Below, piece after piece: positions 7,976 to 15,430 of a DNA stretch of 64,000 nucleotides (its first letter is position 1; each line of letters begins with the position of its first letter). Made by a program: the position numbers and the translations under genes. The stretch covers positions 62,001 to 126,000 of the forward strand of contig JADJZA010000001.1 of the NCBI GenBank assembly GCA_016719385.1. The letters are read 5' to 3'. The notes beneath the pieces were generated by a model. It saw only the letters and a program-made list of their open reading frames with translations. It did no database searches and had not been told where the DNA came from. This stretch comes from Candidatus Microthrix subdominans. Lineage in GTDB: Bacteria; Actinomycetota; Acidimicrobiia; Acidimicrobiales; Microtrichaceae.

Positions 7976-8024
7976 AAAGAAGTTCATTCAGCCACGATCA
8001 CCCCCCAGGAAGGTTGCGACCACC

Positions 8025-8969
8025 ATGCTCGTGATCCAACGACCCACGGTCGAAGCCCTCGACGAGGGCGACGACACCCGGCAGCAATTTGCCATCGGCC
8101 CCCTTGAACCCGGCTTCGGGCACACGTTGGGCAACTCGCTTCGCCGCACCCTGCTGTCGTCGATCCCCGGAGCGGCCGTTACTTCGGTTCGCTTCGATGA
8201 CGCACTGCACGAGTTCGACACGATTCGAGGCGTCGCCGAGGACGTCACCGACATCATCTTGAACCTCAAAGATGTCGTCGTCAGCTCCGAGTCCGACGCC
8301 CCGGTGGTCGTGCGCCTCGATGTCGCCGGTCCCACCACGGTGACCGCCGGCAACATCCGCACCACCGACGAGGTCGTGGTACTCAACGGCGAACTGCCGC
8401 TGGCCACGATCAACGAGGACGGCCAGCTGGCGATGGAGCTCACCATCGAACGCGGCCGCGGCTATTCGCCCGCCGACTCGACCAAGGGCAACACCACGAT
8501 CGGGGCCATCCCGATCGATGCGATCTTTTCGCCGGTGCGCCGCGTGTCGTTCATCGTCGAGCCCACCCGGGTGGAGCAGTCGACCAACTTCGACCGCCTG
8601 GTGCTCGACGTCGAGACCGACGGCTCGCTGTCGCCCCGCGACGCCCTGGCCTCGGCCGGCGCCACGCTGACCGGTCTGGTTCAGCTGGTCGCCGAGTTGA
8701 CCGACGAGCCGGAAGGCTTGGAGCTGGGCGACCTGGCCCCGGCGGCCGGCGTGTCGCCCGACCTCGAGTTGCCGATCGAAGATCTCGAGCTGTCCGAGCG
8801 ACCCCGCAACTGCCTCAAGCGCGCTCAGGTCAACACGGTAGGCGAGCTGCTGTCGAAGACCCCCGATGATCTGCTGGCCATTACCAACTTCGGACAGAAG
8901 TCCCTCGACGAGGTTCTTGTGAAGCTCGACGAGCGGGGCCTGTCCCTCAACTCCCGGGAGCTCGGATGA
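8025..8969 (+). CDS. rpoA: DNA-directed RNA polymerase subunit alpha
   Basis: The alpha dimer scaffolds RNA polymerase; its C-terminal domain contacts UP elements and activators. 314 residues: the N-terminal domain has EPGFGHTLGNSLRRTLLSSIPG and the KGNTTIGAIPIDAIFSP-type dimer region; the C-terminal domain (about 240-310) has ELSERPRNCLKRAQVNTV and LDEVLVKLDERG. ATG preceded by AGGAAGG. The stop overlaps the rplQ start by four bases. Confidence 0.97.
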   Translation: MLVIQRPTVEALDEGDDTRQQFAIGPLEPGFGHTLGNSLRRTLLSSIPGAAVTSVRFDDALHEFDTIRGVAEDVTDIILNLKDVVVSSESDAPVVVRLDVAGPTTVTAGNIRTTDEVVVLNGELPLATINEDGQLAMELTIERGRGYSPADSTKGNTTIGAIPIDAIFSPVRRVSFIVEPTRVEQSTNFDRLVLDVETDGSLSPRDALASAGATLTGLVQLVAELTDEPEGLELGDLAPAAGVSPDLELPIEDLELSERPRNCLKRAQVNTVGELLSKTPDDLLAITNFGQKSLDEVLVKLDERGLSLNSRELG

Positions 8970-9322
8970 AGGGCACGCCAACCAAAGGCAAGCGGCTTGG
9001 CGGCTCTGCCAAGCACCAGCGACTGATGCTGGCCAACCTCGTGTCGTCGCTGATGGCGGCCGAGCGCATCGTCACCACGGAGGCCAAGGCCAAGGCGCTG
9101 CGCCCGGTGGCCGAGAAGGTGATCACCAAGGCCGCCAAGGGTGGCCTGCACAATCACCGCCAAATCCTCGCCTTCCTCAACGACACCGAGATCGCCGACA
9201 CGCTGATGGAAGATATCGGTCCGCGCTACGCCGACCGTCCGGGCGGTTACACCCGCATCCTCAAGCTGGATGACAAGCGCAAGGGTGACAACGCGCCGAT
9301 GGCGATCATCGAACTGGTCTGA
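8966..9322 (+). CDS. rplQ: 50S ribosomal protein L17
   Basis: L17 lies near the peptide exit. The 118-residue protein has GSAKHQRLMLANLVSSLM, then RIVTTEAKAKALRPVAEK and a conserved end with GGYTRILKLDDKRKGDNAP. Last gene of the alpha operon and coupled to rpoA. The 228 bases that follow up to truA hold no gene that I can support. Confidence 0.96.
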   Translation: MKGTPTKGKRLGGSAKHQRLMLANLVSSLMAAERIVTTEAKAKALRPVAEKVITKAAKGGLHNHRQILAFLNDTEIADTLMEDIGPRYADRPGGYTRILKLDDKRKGDNAPMAIIELV

Positions 9323-9550
9323 CGCTCTTTTGAGTGCGCGCGGTCGGCAGGCCGTGGGCGTGATGACATCCCTGCGCCGATCCGCTATGCGCCTGGATGC
9401 CACCACCCCCACGACCTGTCGACGCTCCGCGTCTGGGGTCTCGTTCGATGAACCCGTCGTCGACGTCGGGGGAGTGAAGGTCAGGGACTTGGCGAAGCGG
9501 TCCAGGACCTTCACTGCACCGATGGCGACGGCTCTGCCGGTTGGTTGGCC

Positions 9551-10309
9551 ATGACGCGGTGGCGGCTTGACGTTGCCTATGACGGTTCCGGGTTTCGGGG
9601 CTTTGCGGTCAACATCGGCATCCGCAGCGTCGCCGGCGAGCTCAATGCCGCCCTGGGCCGCATGTGCGGGCACGATGTGACGGTCACCTGCGCTGGTCGC
9701 ACCGACGCCGGCGTCCACGCCCGTGGTCAGGTGGTGCACTTCGACACCGACAAGGAGGGCCTCGAAGCGGCCCGCCTGATGCGATCGCTCAACCGTATGC
9801 TCGGGCCGGAAATCGCCGTCACCGATGCCCAGATCGTGCCGACGACGTTCGACGCCCGCTTCTCGGCAACGTGGCGTCGCTACCGCTATTCGGTGGTCAC
9901 TTCGGTTTGGGTCGACCCGCAGGTGGCGCGCTTCGTCTGGCACCGGGAGGGCGAACTCGATCCGTCCCCGATGGCCACGGCGGCCCAGGCCTTCGTCGGC
10001 CGTCATGACTTTTCGACGTTCTGTCGCCGGACCCCTCCGGCTCCCGGTCAGGTGGAACGCTCACGTGTGAGAAACCTGCACGAGTTCGACGTCCGGTGTG
10101 ACGGGCCGCACCGGTTGGACTTCTGGGTTCTGGCCAGCTCGTTCTGTCATCACCAGGTGCGCTCGATGGTCGGCACGCTCGTTCAAGTGGGGGAGGGGCG
10201 GCGTAACGTGGACTCGGTAGCCCGGGCGCTCGAGTCGCTGGACCGCCAGCAGTGTGGTCCGGTGGCGCCGGCGGAGGGATTGACGCTGTGGCAGGCCGGT
10301 TACGGATGA
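9551..10309 (+). CDS. truA: tRNA pseudouridine synthase A
   Basis: Makes pseudouridine at tRNA positions 38-40. The catalytic aspartate is Asp52 in AGRTDAGVHARGQV; the later RRYRYSV and FSTFCRR segments and SFCHHQVRSMVGTLVQVG also match TruA. The N-terminal YDGSGFRGFAVN departs from the common YxGWQ pattern. ATG at 9551 chosen over an in-frame TTG at 9545. truA commonly follows rplQ in actinobacteria. 252 residues. Confidence 0.93.
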   Translation: MTRWRLDVAYDGSGFRGFAVNIGIRSVAGELNAALGRMCGHDVTVTCAGRTDAGVHARGQVVHFDTDKEGLEAARLMRSLNRMLGPEIAVTDAQIVPTTFDARFSATWRRYRYSVVTSVWVDPQVARFVWHREGELDPSPMATAAQAFVGRHDFSTFCRRTPPAPGQVERSRVRNLHEFDVRCDGPHRLDFWVLASSFCHHQVRSMVGTLVQVGEGRRNVDSVARALESLDRQQCGPVAPAEGLTLWQAGYG

Positions 10310-10447
10310 CGCGCATCCGATGGGCGTCGCCTCATAGAATCGCCGCATCAACCCGTCTCCAAACCGTCAGACGATCGACGCTCGAATCTCAGCGGTTCGG
10401 GCGTCGCGAGCGCAATGGGCGGTCGGCGATGAGAAAGAAAGTTCCTG

Positions 10448-11071
10448 ATGAGTGATCCACGAGGCCACGCAGGCTCGGAGTACGAGCAGATGGACCCGGA
10501 ACTCGCAGCTCTCTCCGACGCCGCCCTTGTGGTCGCAGTCGGCCGATACGACGAGGCGGCGCTGCGCGAGCTGTACCGCCGACACGGCGACGCGGTGTTC
10601 GGCCTGGCAAACCGGGTGATCTGCGACCGCCATATCGCCGAAGAGGTGCTTCAAGACACCTTTGTTCGGCTGTGGAACTCGCCCGAACGCTTTGACCCCG
10701 AGCGGGGCACGCTGCGCACCTACCTGCTTCGCATGACCCACAGCCGTTCGGTCGATCGGATCCGGAGCGAGCAGGCCCGGCGCGATCGGGAAGAGCGCCA
10801 CGAGGTGGACCTGGCCACCACCAGGCCGCCCGCCGATATTGAACGGGAGGCGTGGGAGATGATCCGGTCCGACAACATCCGTAACGCCCTCGAAGAGCTT
10901 TCCGCATCTGAGCGCGACGCGATCGTGCTCGCTTACTTCGGCGGCCGCACCTACCGGGAGGTCGCCACCCAATTGTCCATCCCCGAGGGAACGGCCAAAA
11001 GCCGTATCCGCCTCGGCCTCGCCAAGCTCGCCTCCCACCTGGAAGCGGCTGGACTAGGAGTGCAGACATGA
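10448..11071 (+). CDS. ECF RNA polymerase sigma factor, SigK-like
   Basis: A 207-residue group-4 sigma factor. Region 2 runs about residues 35-105 (LYRRHGDAVFGLANRV, EEVLQDTFVRLW, RTYLLRMTHSRSVDRIR) and region 4 about 150-205 (LSASERDAIVLAYFGG, REVATQLSIPEGTAKSRI). The stop overlaps the next gene, an RskA-like membrane anti-sigma factor, by four bases. In mycobacteria SigK/RskA controls fasciclin antigens; a fasciclin lipoprotein and a molybdoenzyme lie downstream here beyond an IS element. The SigK assignment rests on this context and the partner type. Confidence 0.85.
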   Translation: MSDPRGHAGSEYEQMDPELAALSDAALVVAVGRYDEAALRELYRRHGDAVFGLANRVICDRHIAEEVLQDTFVRLWNSPERFDPERGTLRTYLLRMTHSRSVDRIRSEQARRDREERHEVDLATTRPPADIEREAWEMIRSDNIRNALEELSASERDAIVLAYFGGRTYREVATQLSIPEGTAKSRIRLGLAKLASHLEAAGLGVQT

Positions 11072-12084
11072 CTGGCAACTTCGGCGGCGGTGCACCAGAC
11101 GGTGCCGGCGCCGACGACTCGATCGAGAGCCTCTTGGGGGCCTACGCCCTTGACGCCGTGTCCGGGGACGAACGTCTCCAGGTCGACATGTTGCTCGAGC
11201 GTTCCCCCAGCGCACGGGCAGAACTGGCCACCATGCAGGTCGCCGTCGATGCGCTGGCGGCCGAGGCCGCTTCGGCCCCACCGATCGGGACGTGGGACCG
11301 ACTGCGCGACCGCCTCGCTGAAACCGGTGCTGAGAGCGGCACGGGCTCGGCGCCATCGGTCGACGCGCTCTTCCCCGACGGCGCGCTCAGCATCCCACCC
11401 GGTGTGCGGTCGTCCGATCGCCGGACGGACGAAGCCTCCGATGGGGGCCGTGACCAGGCCTCCGCCGATGCCGATGCCGATGGGGCATTAGATGCCGCGC
11501 GGGACGAGATGGTCGACGTCAGGCGTGAGCCAACCCCGGTGGACGAGCTCGCCCAACGTCGTTCGGCTCGTTCCGGTGCGGTCGCCGGCGACCCAGGTCG
11601 GCGGGCGACCCGGGTTGGCGGCGTGCGGGGCTGGGCGCTCGCTGCGGCAGCAGCGGCCGTCGTGGCCGTCCTGATGCTCGGCGGTCTGGTCGTGCGACAG
11701 GGAACCCGCATCGACAACCTCTCGTCCGAGATGGCGTCGGGTGGCATCGAGCGCTCCGCCCAACAGGCCCTGGCCGATCCATCCTCGGAGTTGGTCGATC
11801 TGACCGGCGGTGACCTGAAGGTCAACGTACGGGCCGCCGTCACCGAGGACGGCACCGGTTATCTGTTCGCCGAGGATCTACCCGAGCTGCCGGCCGGCCA
11901 GACGTACCAGCTGTGGGCCGCCCGCGACGACAATGTCGTCTCGGTCGGGGTGCTCGGCCGGCGACCGATGGTCAGCGCTTTTCAGACCGCCACCGATGCC
12001 AAGGCGTTGGCGATATCCGTTGAAACCGAGGGTGGAGTGGTGACCTCGGACCACGACCCGGTCGCCGTCGGCGAATTCAGCTGA
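11068..12084 (+). CDS. Membrane anti-sigma factor, RskA family
   Basis: 338 residues in three parts: a cytoplasmic N-terminal domain (SLLGAYALDAVSGDERLQ, then WDRLRDRL) that would hold the sigma factor; a long acidic/polar linker; one transmembrane helix (about 188-212, GWALAAAAAAVVAVLMLGG); and an extracytoplasmic RskA C-terminal domain with LPAGQTYQLWAARDD. No zinc-finger HxxxCxxC motif, as in RskA. Such proteins release the sigma factor after regulated proteolysis. Translationally coupled to the sigma gene. Confidence 0.85.
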   Translation: MTGNFGGGAPDGAGADDSIESLLGAYALDAVSGDERLQVDMLLERSPSARAELATMQVAVDALAAEAASAPPIGTWDRLRDRLAETGAESGTGSAPSVDALFPDGALSIPPGVRSSDRRTDEASDGGRDQASADADADGALDAARDEMVDVRREPTPVDELAQRRSARSGAVAGDPGRRATRVGGVRGWALAAAAAAVVAVLMLGGLVVRQGTRIDNLSSEMASGGIERSAQQALADPSSELVDLTGGDLKVNVRAAVTEDGTGYLFAEDLPELPAGQTYQLWAARDDNVVSVGVLGRRPMVSAFQTATDAKALAISVETEGGVVTSDHDPVAVGEFS

Positions 12085-12110
12085 TCCAGCCCACAACCGA
12101 AGAGTCCCGA

Positions 12111-12136
12111 CGACGCCACCCGCCCGGGTGGCGTCG
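12111..12136 (+). terminator. Hairpin after the anti-sigma gene
   Basis: CGACGCCACCC pairs with GGGTGGCGTCG around a GCCC loop, an 11-bp perfect stem starting 26 bases after the stop codon. There is no T-run. It most likely marks the 3' end of the sigma/anti-sigma transcript. Confidence 0.55.
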
Positions 12137-12162
12137 CCGCGTCTGCACCCAAAGTGATGTCC

Positions 12163-12291
12163 CGCAAGTGGGGAGCCCAGAGCGCGGTCTGGCGGTCGTT
12201 TGGGCTCCCGGGTTCGGAAGGCACCGGCAGGGTTCTCGCAAGTGGGGAGCCCAGGGCGCGGTCTGGCGGTCGTTTGGGCTCCCGGGTTCGG
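12163..12291. repeat. Two 55-bp direct repeats with internal inverted repeat
   Basis: Copies at 12163-12217 and 12237-12291 differ at one base. Each holds GGGAGCCCA ... TGGGCTCCC, a perfect 9-bp inverted repeat around a GC-rich loop, so each can fold into a hairpin. This is the look of REP-type intergenic elements. Whether the unit occurs elsewhere in the genome cannot be seen from this window. Confidence 0.75.
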
Positions 12292-12424
12292 GGTGGTCTC
12301 GCCCGAGGTGAGATGTGTCCAGCGTCACACCTAACTGGTGATCCGGGGTCGAGGGTGGCATCGAAGAAGAGATGTGACCCCAGCCAAGCCCACCCCCCAA
12401 GAGTCCGGCTCCCACGCCGACTCT

Positions 12425-12462
12425 GCCTCCCCCACCCCCGGCATCGCCGGGGTGGGGGAGGC
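12425..12462. other. Very stable GC hairpin before the IS element
   Basis: GCCTCCCCCACCCC pairs perfectly with GGGGTGGGGGAGGC, with a small GGC-ATC-GCC top stem and one bulged C. A second bulged hairpin (GCGC-T-TCGTGGC / GCCACGAGCGC) follows at 12470-12497. A GTG at 12452 inside the right arm is a candidate original start of the molybdoenzyme gene; if so the hairpin could affect its translation. Confidence 0.5.
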
Positions 12463-12500
12463 GCTGGGTGCGCTTCGTGGCCCTCGCCACGAGCGCGGTG

Positions 12501-12507
12501 GATTAGT
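12501..12507. repeat. Target-site duplication, left copy (GATTAGT)
   Basis: GATTAGT lies directly before the TGT end of the element and is repeated exactly after the ACA end at 15483-15489. IS21-family elements usually duplicate 4-8 bp of target. Confidence 0.85.
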
Positions 12508-12590
12508 TGTCGTGCGCCAGTTGGTAGGGACCAGTTTTGGGGGGTTGCGCCACCTGGTAGGGACCACCTTGCGCCAGCTGAAAGGGACCA
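12508..12590. repeat. Left end of IS21 element: three 21-bp repeats
   Basis: Copies of a TGCGCCAnnTGnnAGGGACCA unit lie at 12513-12533, 12546-12566 and 12570-12590, all in the same orientation. They match, inverted, the two copies at the right end. Such arrays are where IS21 transposases bind. Confidence 0.8.
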
Positions 12591-12668
12591 CTTGGTGGGG
12601 GGTCTTCCGGGGTCGGTGTCGTAGACGCTGAACTGCCGTCGTTGCGTCAGACCCGAAAGGCGGGGTCT

Positions 12669-14193
12669 ATGGCATACCGGGAGGTTCCTGTGTTTGAGGT
12701 TCGTGAAGTGTTGAGGTTGTGGCTGTCCCTAATCGGGTTCCGCCGGATCGCAGAGATGGTCCGGTGACCGGAAAACGGTCACCAAGATGGTGAGGATCGC
12801 GGAGGCCCGGGGCTGGTCCGCACCGACAGCCCGGAGCGTTTGACCGACGATTTTGTGGGTGCGGTGATGGTCGAGTTGGCGCCGGCCCGGCGGATCGTCA
12901 CGGCGAGTCGTGGGCGGCGCTCGCCGAGCATCGAGACAGGCTGAAGGGCTGGCGGGACGGCCGGGTGCCGGCGAAGAAGATGGTCAGTTGTTGGGCCGGC
13001 AGGGGTGGTGGTCCCGGAGCGGACGTTGAACCGTTTCCTGGCTGCCGAGTTCGGGTCACCGGCGGTCGACGGTCCCGGTTGTTGATGGTGAGCCGGGTGG
13101 GTTGCAGGTCGATTTCGGTGAGTTGGGCCGCATGTTCGACGGGAGACCGGCAAAGGAGGCGGGTGTGGGCGCTGGTGTTCACCGCCGGTGTGTGCGTCAC
13201 ACCTTGTGTGGTTGTCGTTCCCAGAACCTTGCCGGTGATCGACGGGTGCGAGGCGGCATGGGTGTTCTTCGGTGGGGTGTTCAAGGTGCTGGTGCCGGAC
13301 AACTGGCGACGGTGGTGACGAAAGCCGGCGCTCGACCCGGTGTTGAACGTGGCGTTCGTCGAATACGCCCAGTCGCGGGGTTCCTGATCGACCCGGCCGG
13401 GTGCGCACCCCAGGACAAGGGGCGTGTTGAGCAGGCGGTCCAGTTCGTGAGACCTCGTTTTGGGCGGGTGAGGACTTCGGCTGTTTGGCCGGGCGCAGAC
13501 CGCAGCAGGCGTGGTGTGCCTCTCGGGCGGGGCTGGCACCCATGGGACCCCAGGCGCAGCCGGCGGTGATGTTCGCCGACATCGAAGCACCAGCACTCCT
13601 TCCAGCGCCGGAGGAGCGTTACGACCTGCCGATCTACCGGACCGGAAAGTCGCCCGGGCCACCACATCTCGGTCGGCAGTCGCTCTCTCGGTTCCCGGGA
13701 CCTGATCGGCACCACCGTCGATGTTCGGGCTGACAAGGTGTTGGTGAAGATTTTCGCCGCCGGACAGTTGGTGAAATGCCATCCCCGCCAGAAACCCGGG
13801 GCGAGGGTGACGGACCCGGCCGACCTGCCATCTGAGCGCACCGACTACGCAATGCGTGACATCGAATCGCAACGCCGTCAGGCCTACCGGCGTGGCGAGT
13901 CGATCGGCGCATTCACCGATGTGATCTTGGACGGCCCGCTGCCATGGACCCGGATGCGCCACGTCTACAAACTGTTCCGGACCTGTGACCGCTACGGCAA
14001 CGACCGGGTCAACACTGCCTGTGAACGAGCGGTCGACGCAGGCGCGACGTCGGTGACCACGATCGTTGGAATGGTCGAGCGGGCGTTGGAGGCCGAACAG
14101 GCGACGGCCGAGCCGCCGCCACCGGACAACGTGATCGTTGGCCGGTTCGCCGACGCCTCCCACTTCGCCACCGGACGGGAGGTCACACGATGA
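12669..14193 (+). pseudogene. istA: IS21 transposase IstA, multiply frameshifted
   Basis: DDE transposase of the IS21 family, broken. The start MAYREVPVFEVREVLRLWL is intact, but the frame stops at 12765. Family segments continue in shifting frames: DRKTVTKMV from 12766, HGESWAALAEHRD near 12899, the first catalytic Asp in QVDFGELGRMF near 13105, CEAAWVFFGGVFKVLVPDN near 13250, the Glu in DKGRVEQAVQFVR near 13415, and an uninterrupted last 152 codons from 13738. I count about ten frame changes. Ends with ATGA overlap into istB, as in functional IS21 elements. Confidence 0.85.
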
Positions 14194-14972
14194 GCCCCAC
14201 CAGCACCCTGACCCCGTCGATCACCCCCGAACTGACCGCAACACTGCGCCGGCTGAAACTCGGTCAACTGATCGACACGCTCCCCGAACGGCTGGCGTTG
14301 GCCAAGTCCTCGAAGATGTCTTATGCCGAGTTCCTCCAGCTGTTGTTGGCCGACGAAGTGTCCCGCCGTGACACCACCTCGGCGGCCCGAAAAGCCAAAG
14401 CCGCCGGGCTCGATCAGCGGATGCGCCTGGAGCACTGGGACGCCACCGCGAACGTCACCTACAACCAGGCGATCCTCGACGAACTCGCCAGCCTCCGGTT
14501 TGTTGACGCCGGCCAGAACGCTTTGATCATCGGACCGGTCGGTGTCGGCAAAACGTTCCTCGCCGTCGCCCTCGGGCACACCGCCATCCGGCGGGGGAAA
14601 TCGGTCCATTTCGAACGGTCCGACCGGCTGTTCAAACGGCTCCGGATCGCGAGGCTCGACAACACCCTCGACGTCGAGCTCCGCAAACTCCTCCGCGTCG
14701 ATCTACTGATCATCGACGACTATGCGCTCACCGCCTCCGACGCATCAGCGACCAACGACTTCTACGACCTGGTCGTCGAACGACACCGGCGAGCATCCAC
14801 GGTCATCACCTCAAACAGGGACCCGTCTGAATGGTTGGCTCTCCTCGCCGACCAGCTCCTCGCCCAATCAGCGATCGACCGGTTCGCGTCCGCCGCGTTC
14901 GAACTCGTCATCGACGGGGAAAGCTACCGGGACCGACAGAAACCCCGGCTCACACCACCGCCTGCCGACTAA
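14190..14972 (+). CDS. istB: IS21 helper ATPase IstB
   Basis: AAA+ ATPase that assists IstA in strand transfer and target choice. 260 residues, normal length, with an N-terminal helical domain, Walker A GPVGVGKT (about 115-122), Walker B DLLIIDDYAL, sensor-1 STVITSNRDPSEW and an IstB-type C-terminal IDRFASAAFELVIDGESYR-like end. No frameshifts, in sharp contrast to istA upstream. Confidence 0.92.
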   Translation: MSPTSTLTPSITPELTATLRRLKLGQLIDTLPERLALAKSSKMSYAEFLQLLLADEVSRRDTTSAARKAKAAGLDQRMRLEHWDATANVTYNQAILDELASLRFVDAGQNALIIGPVGVGKTFLAVALGHTAIRRGKSVHFERSDRLFKRLRIARLDNTLDVELRKLLRVDLLIIDDYALTASDASATNDFYDLVVERHRRASTVITSNRDPSEWLALLADQLLAQSAIDRFASAAFELVIDGESYRDRQKPRLTPPPAD

Positions 14973-14997
14973 CGACCGGCACCCTCCCCGCTTCCAC

Positions 14998-15035
14998 CGA
15001 TGATGCCTGTCAGCACCTGCTGGCAGGCATCATCG
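14998..15035. terminator. Hairpin after istB
   Basis: CGATGATGCCTG pairs with CAGGCATCATCG (12 bp), then a T/G mismatch and a CAGC/GCTG top stem with loop ACCT. It lies 26 bases after the istB stop, inside the element, and probably ends the transposition transcript. No T-run. Confidence 0.5.
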
Positions 15036-15057
15036 CGTCACCATACGGTGACAGTCG

Positions 15058-15312
15058 ATGGACCGAACCGAACGACTCCGCGCCGACGCTCTCACTGCCA
15101 CCACCGACGCGGTCGCCGCGAAGAAGGCCGCCCAACAAGCTCTCGATGCCGCCGTCGCACGGGCGCTCCACTGGGGCGCTTCCTGGGCCAACATCGGTGC
15201 TGCTCTCGGCACCACTCGCCAGGTCGCGCACCGCCGCTACCGACACCACCGCTGGGACCCCGACACCCAAACCGTCTGGACCGAACCACCCCTCCCGCTC
15301 ACCCGGAACTGA
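15058..15312 (+). CDS. Small helix-turn-helix protein, passenger of the IS21 element
   Basis: 84 residues, unnamed. An Ala-rich helix (residues about 10-40) leads into GASWANIGAALGTTRQVAHRRY, the pattern of short actinobacterial HTH proteins with the GASWxxIGxALGxTRQxAxxR motif. It lies between istB and the right inverted repeat, so it moves with the element. IS21 elements normally carry only istA and istB, which makes this a probable acquired regulator; it may control transposition or neighbouring genes, which is inference only. Confidence 0.6.
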   Translation: MDRTERLRADALTATTDAVAAKKAAQQALDAAVARALHWGASWANIGAALGTTRQVAHRRYRHHRWDPDTQTVWTEPPLPLTRN

Positions 15313-15430
15313 CCCGCCCGGCGAGGCCATCGAACACCCCAGCCGCCCTTCGCAGCACACCCGCACGCAGTCCCGCGACGGCCGCCGGGGCAACCATCAT
15401 CACCCCGCCGACCTCAACGACCCCTCACAA

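Larger units (their letters stand above)
12085..12507. other. Structured spacer downstream of the anti-sigma gene
   Basis: 423 bases with no convincing protein gene of their own. They hold a GC hairpin just after the anti-sigma stop (12111-12136), two 55-bp direct repeats (12163-12291), a second very stable hairpin (12425-12462) and a third (12470-12497), then the left copy of the IS21 target duplication. The last part is in frame with the molybdoenzyme gene on the other side of the element and probably carried its original start. Confidence 0.6.

Noticed and set aside
9270..9554. 94-codon frame between rplQ and truA
   Set aside because: Overlaps the end of rplQ in another frame and has no similarity or suitable start; treated as spacer.
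12163..12291. Paired repeats considered as a CRISPR array
   Set aside because: Only two copies of a 55-bp unit separated by 19 bases, with no cas genes; hairpin-bearing REP-type repeats fit better.
14831..15430. Upstream extension of the molybdoenzyme frame over the end of istB and the HTH gene
   Set aside because: The frame is open, but the translation overlaps istB in another frame, shows no similarity, and lies within the IS element. Conserved sequence begins at 15483.
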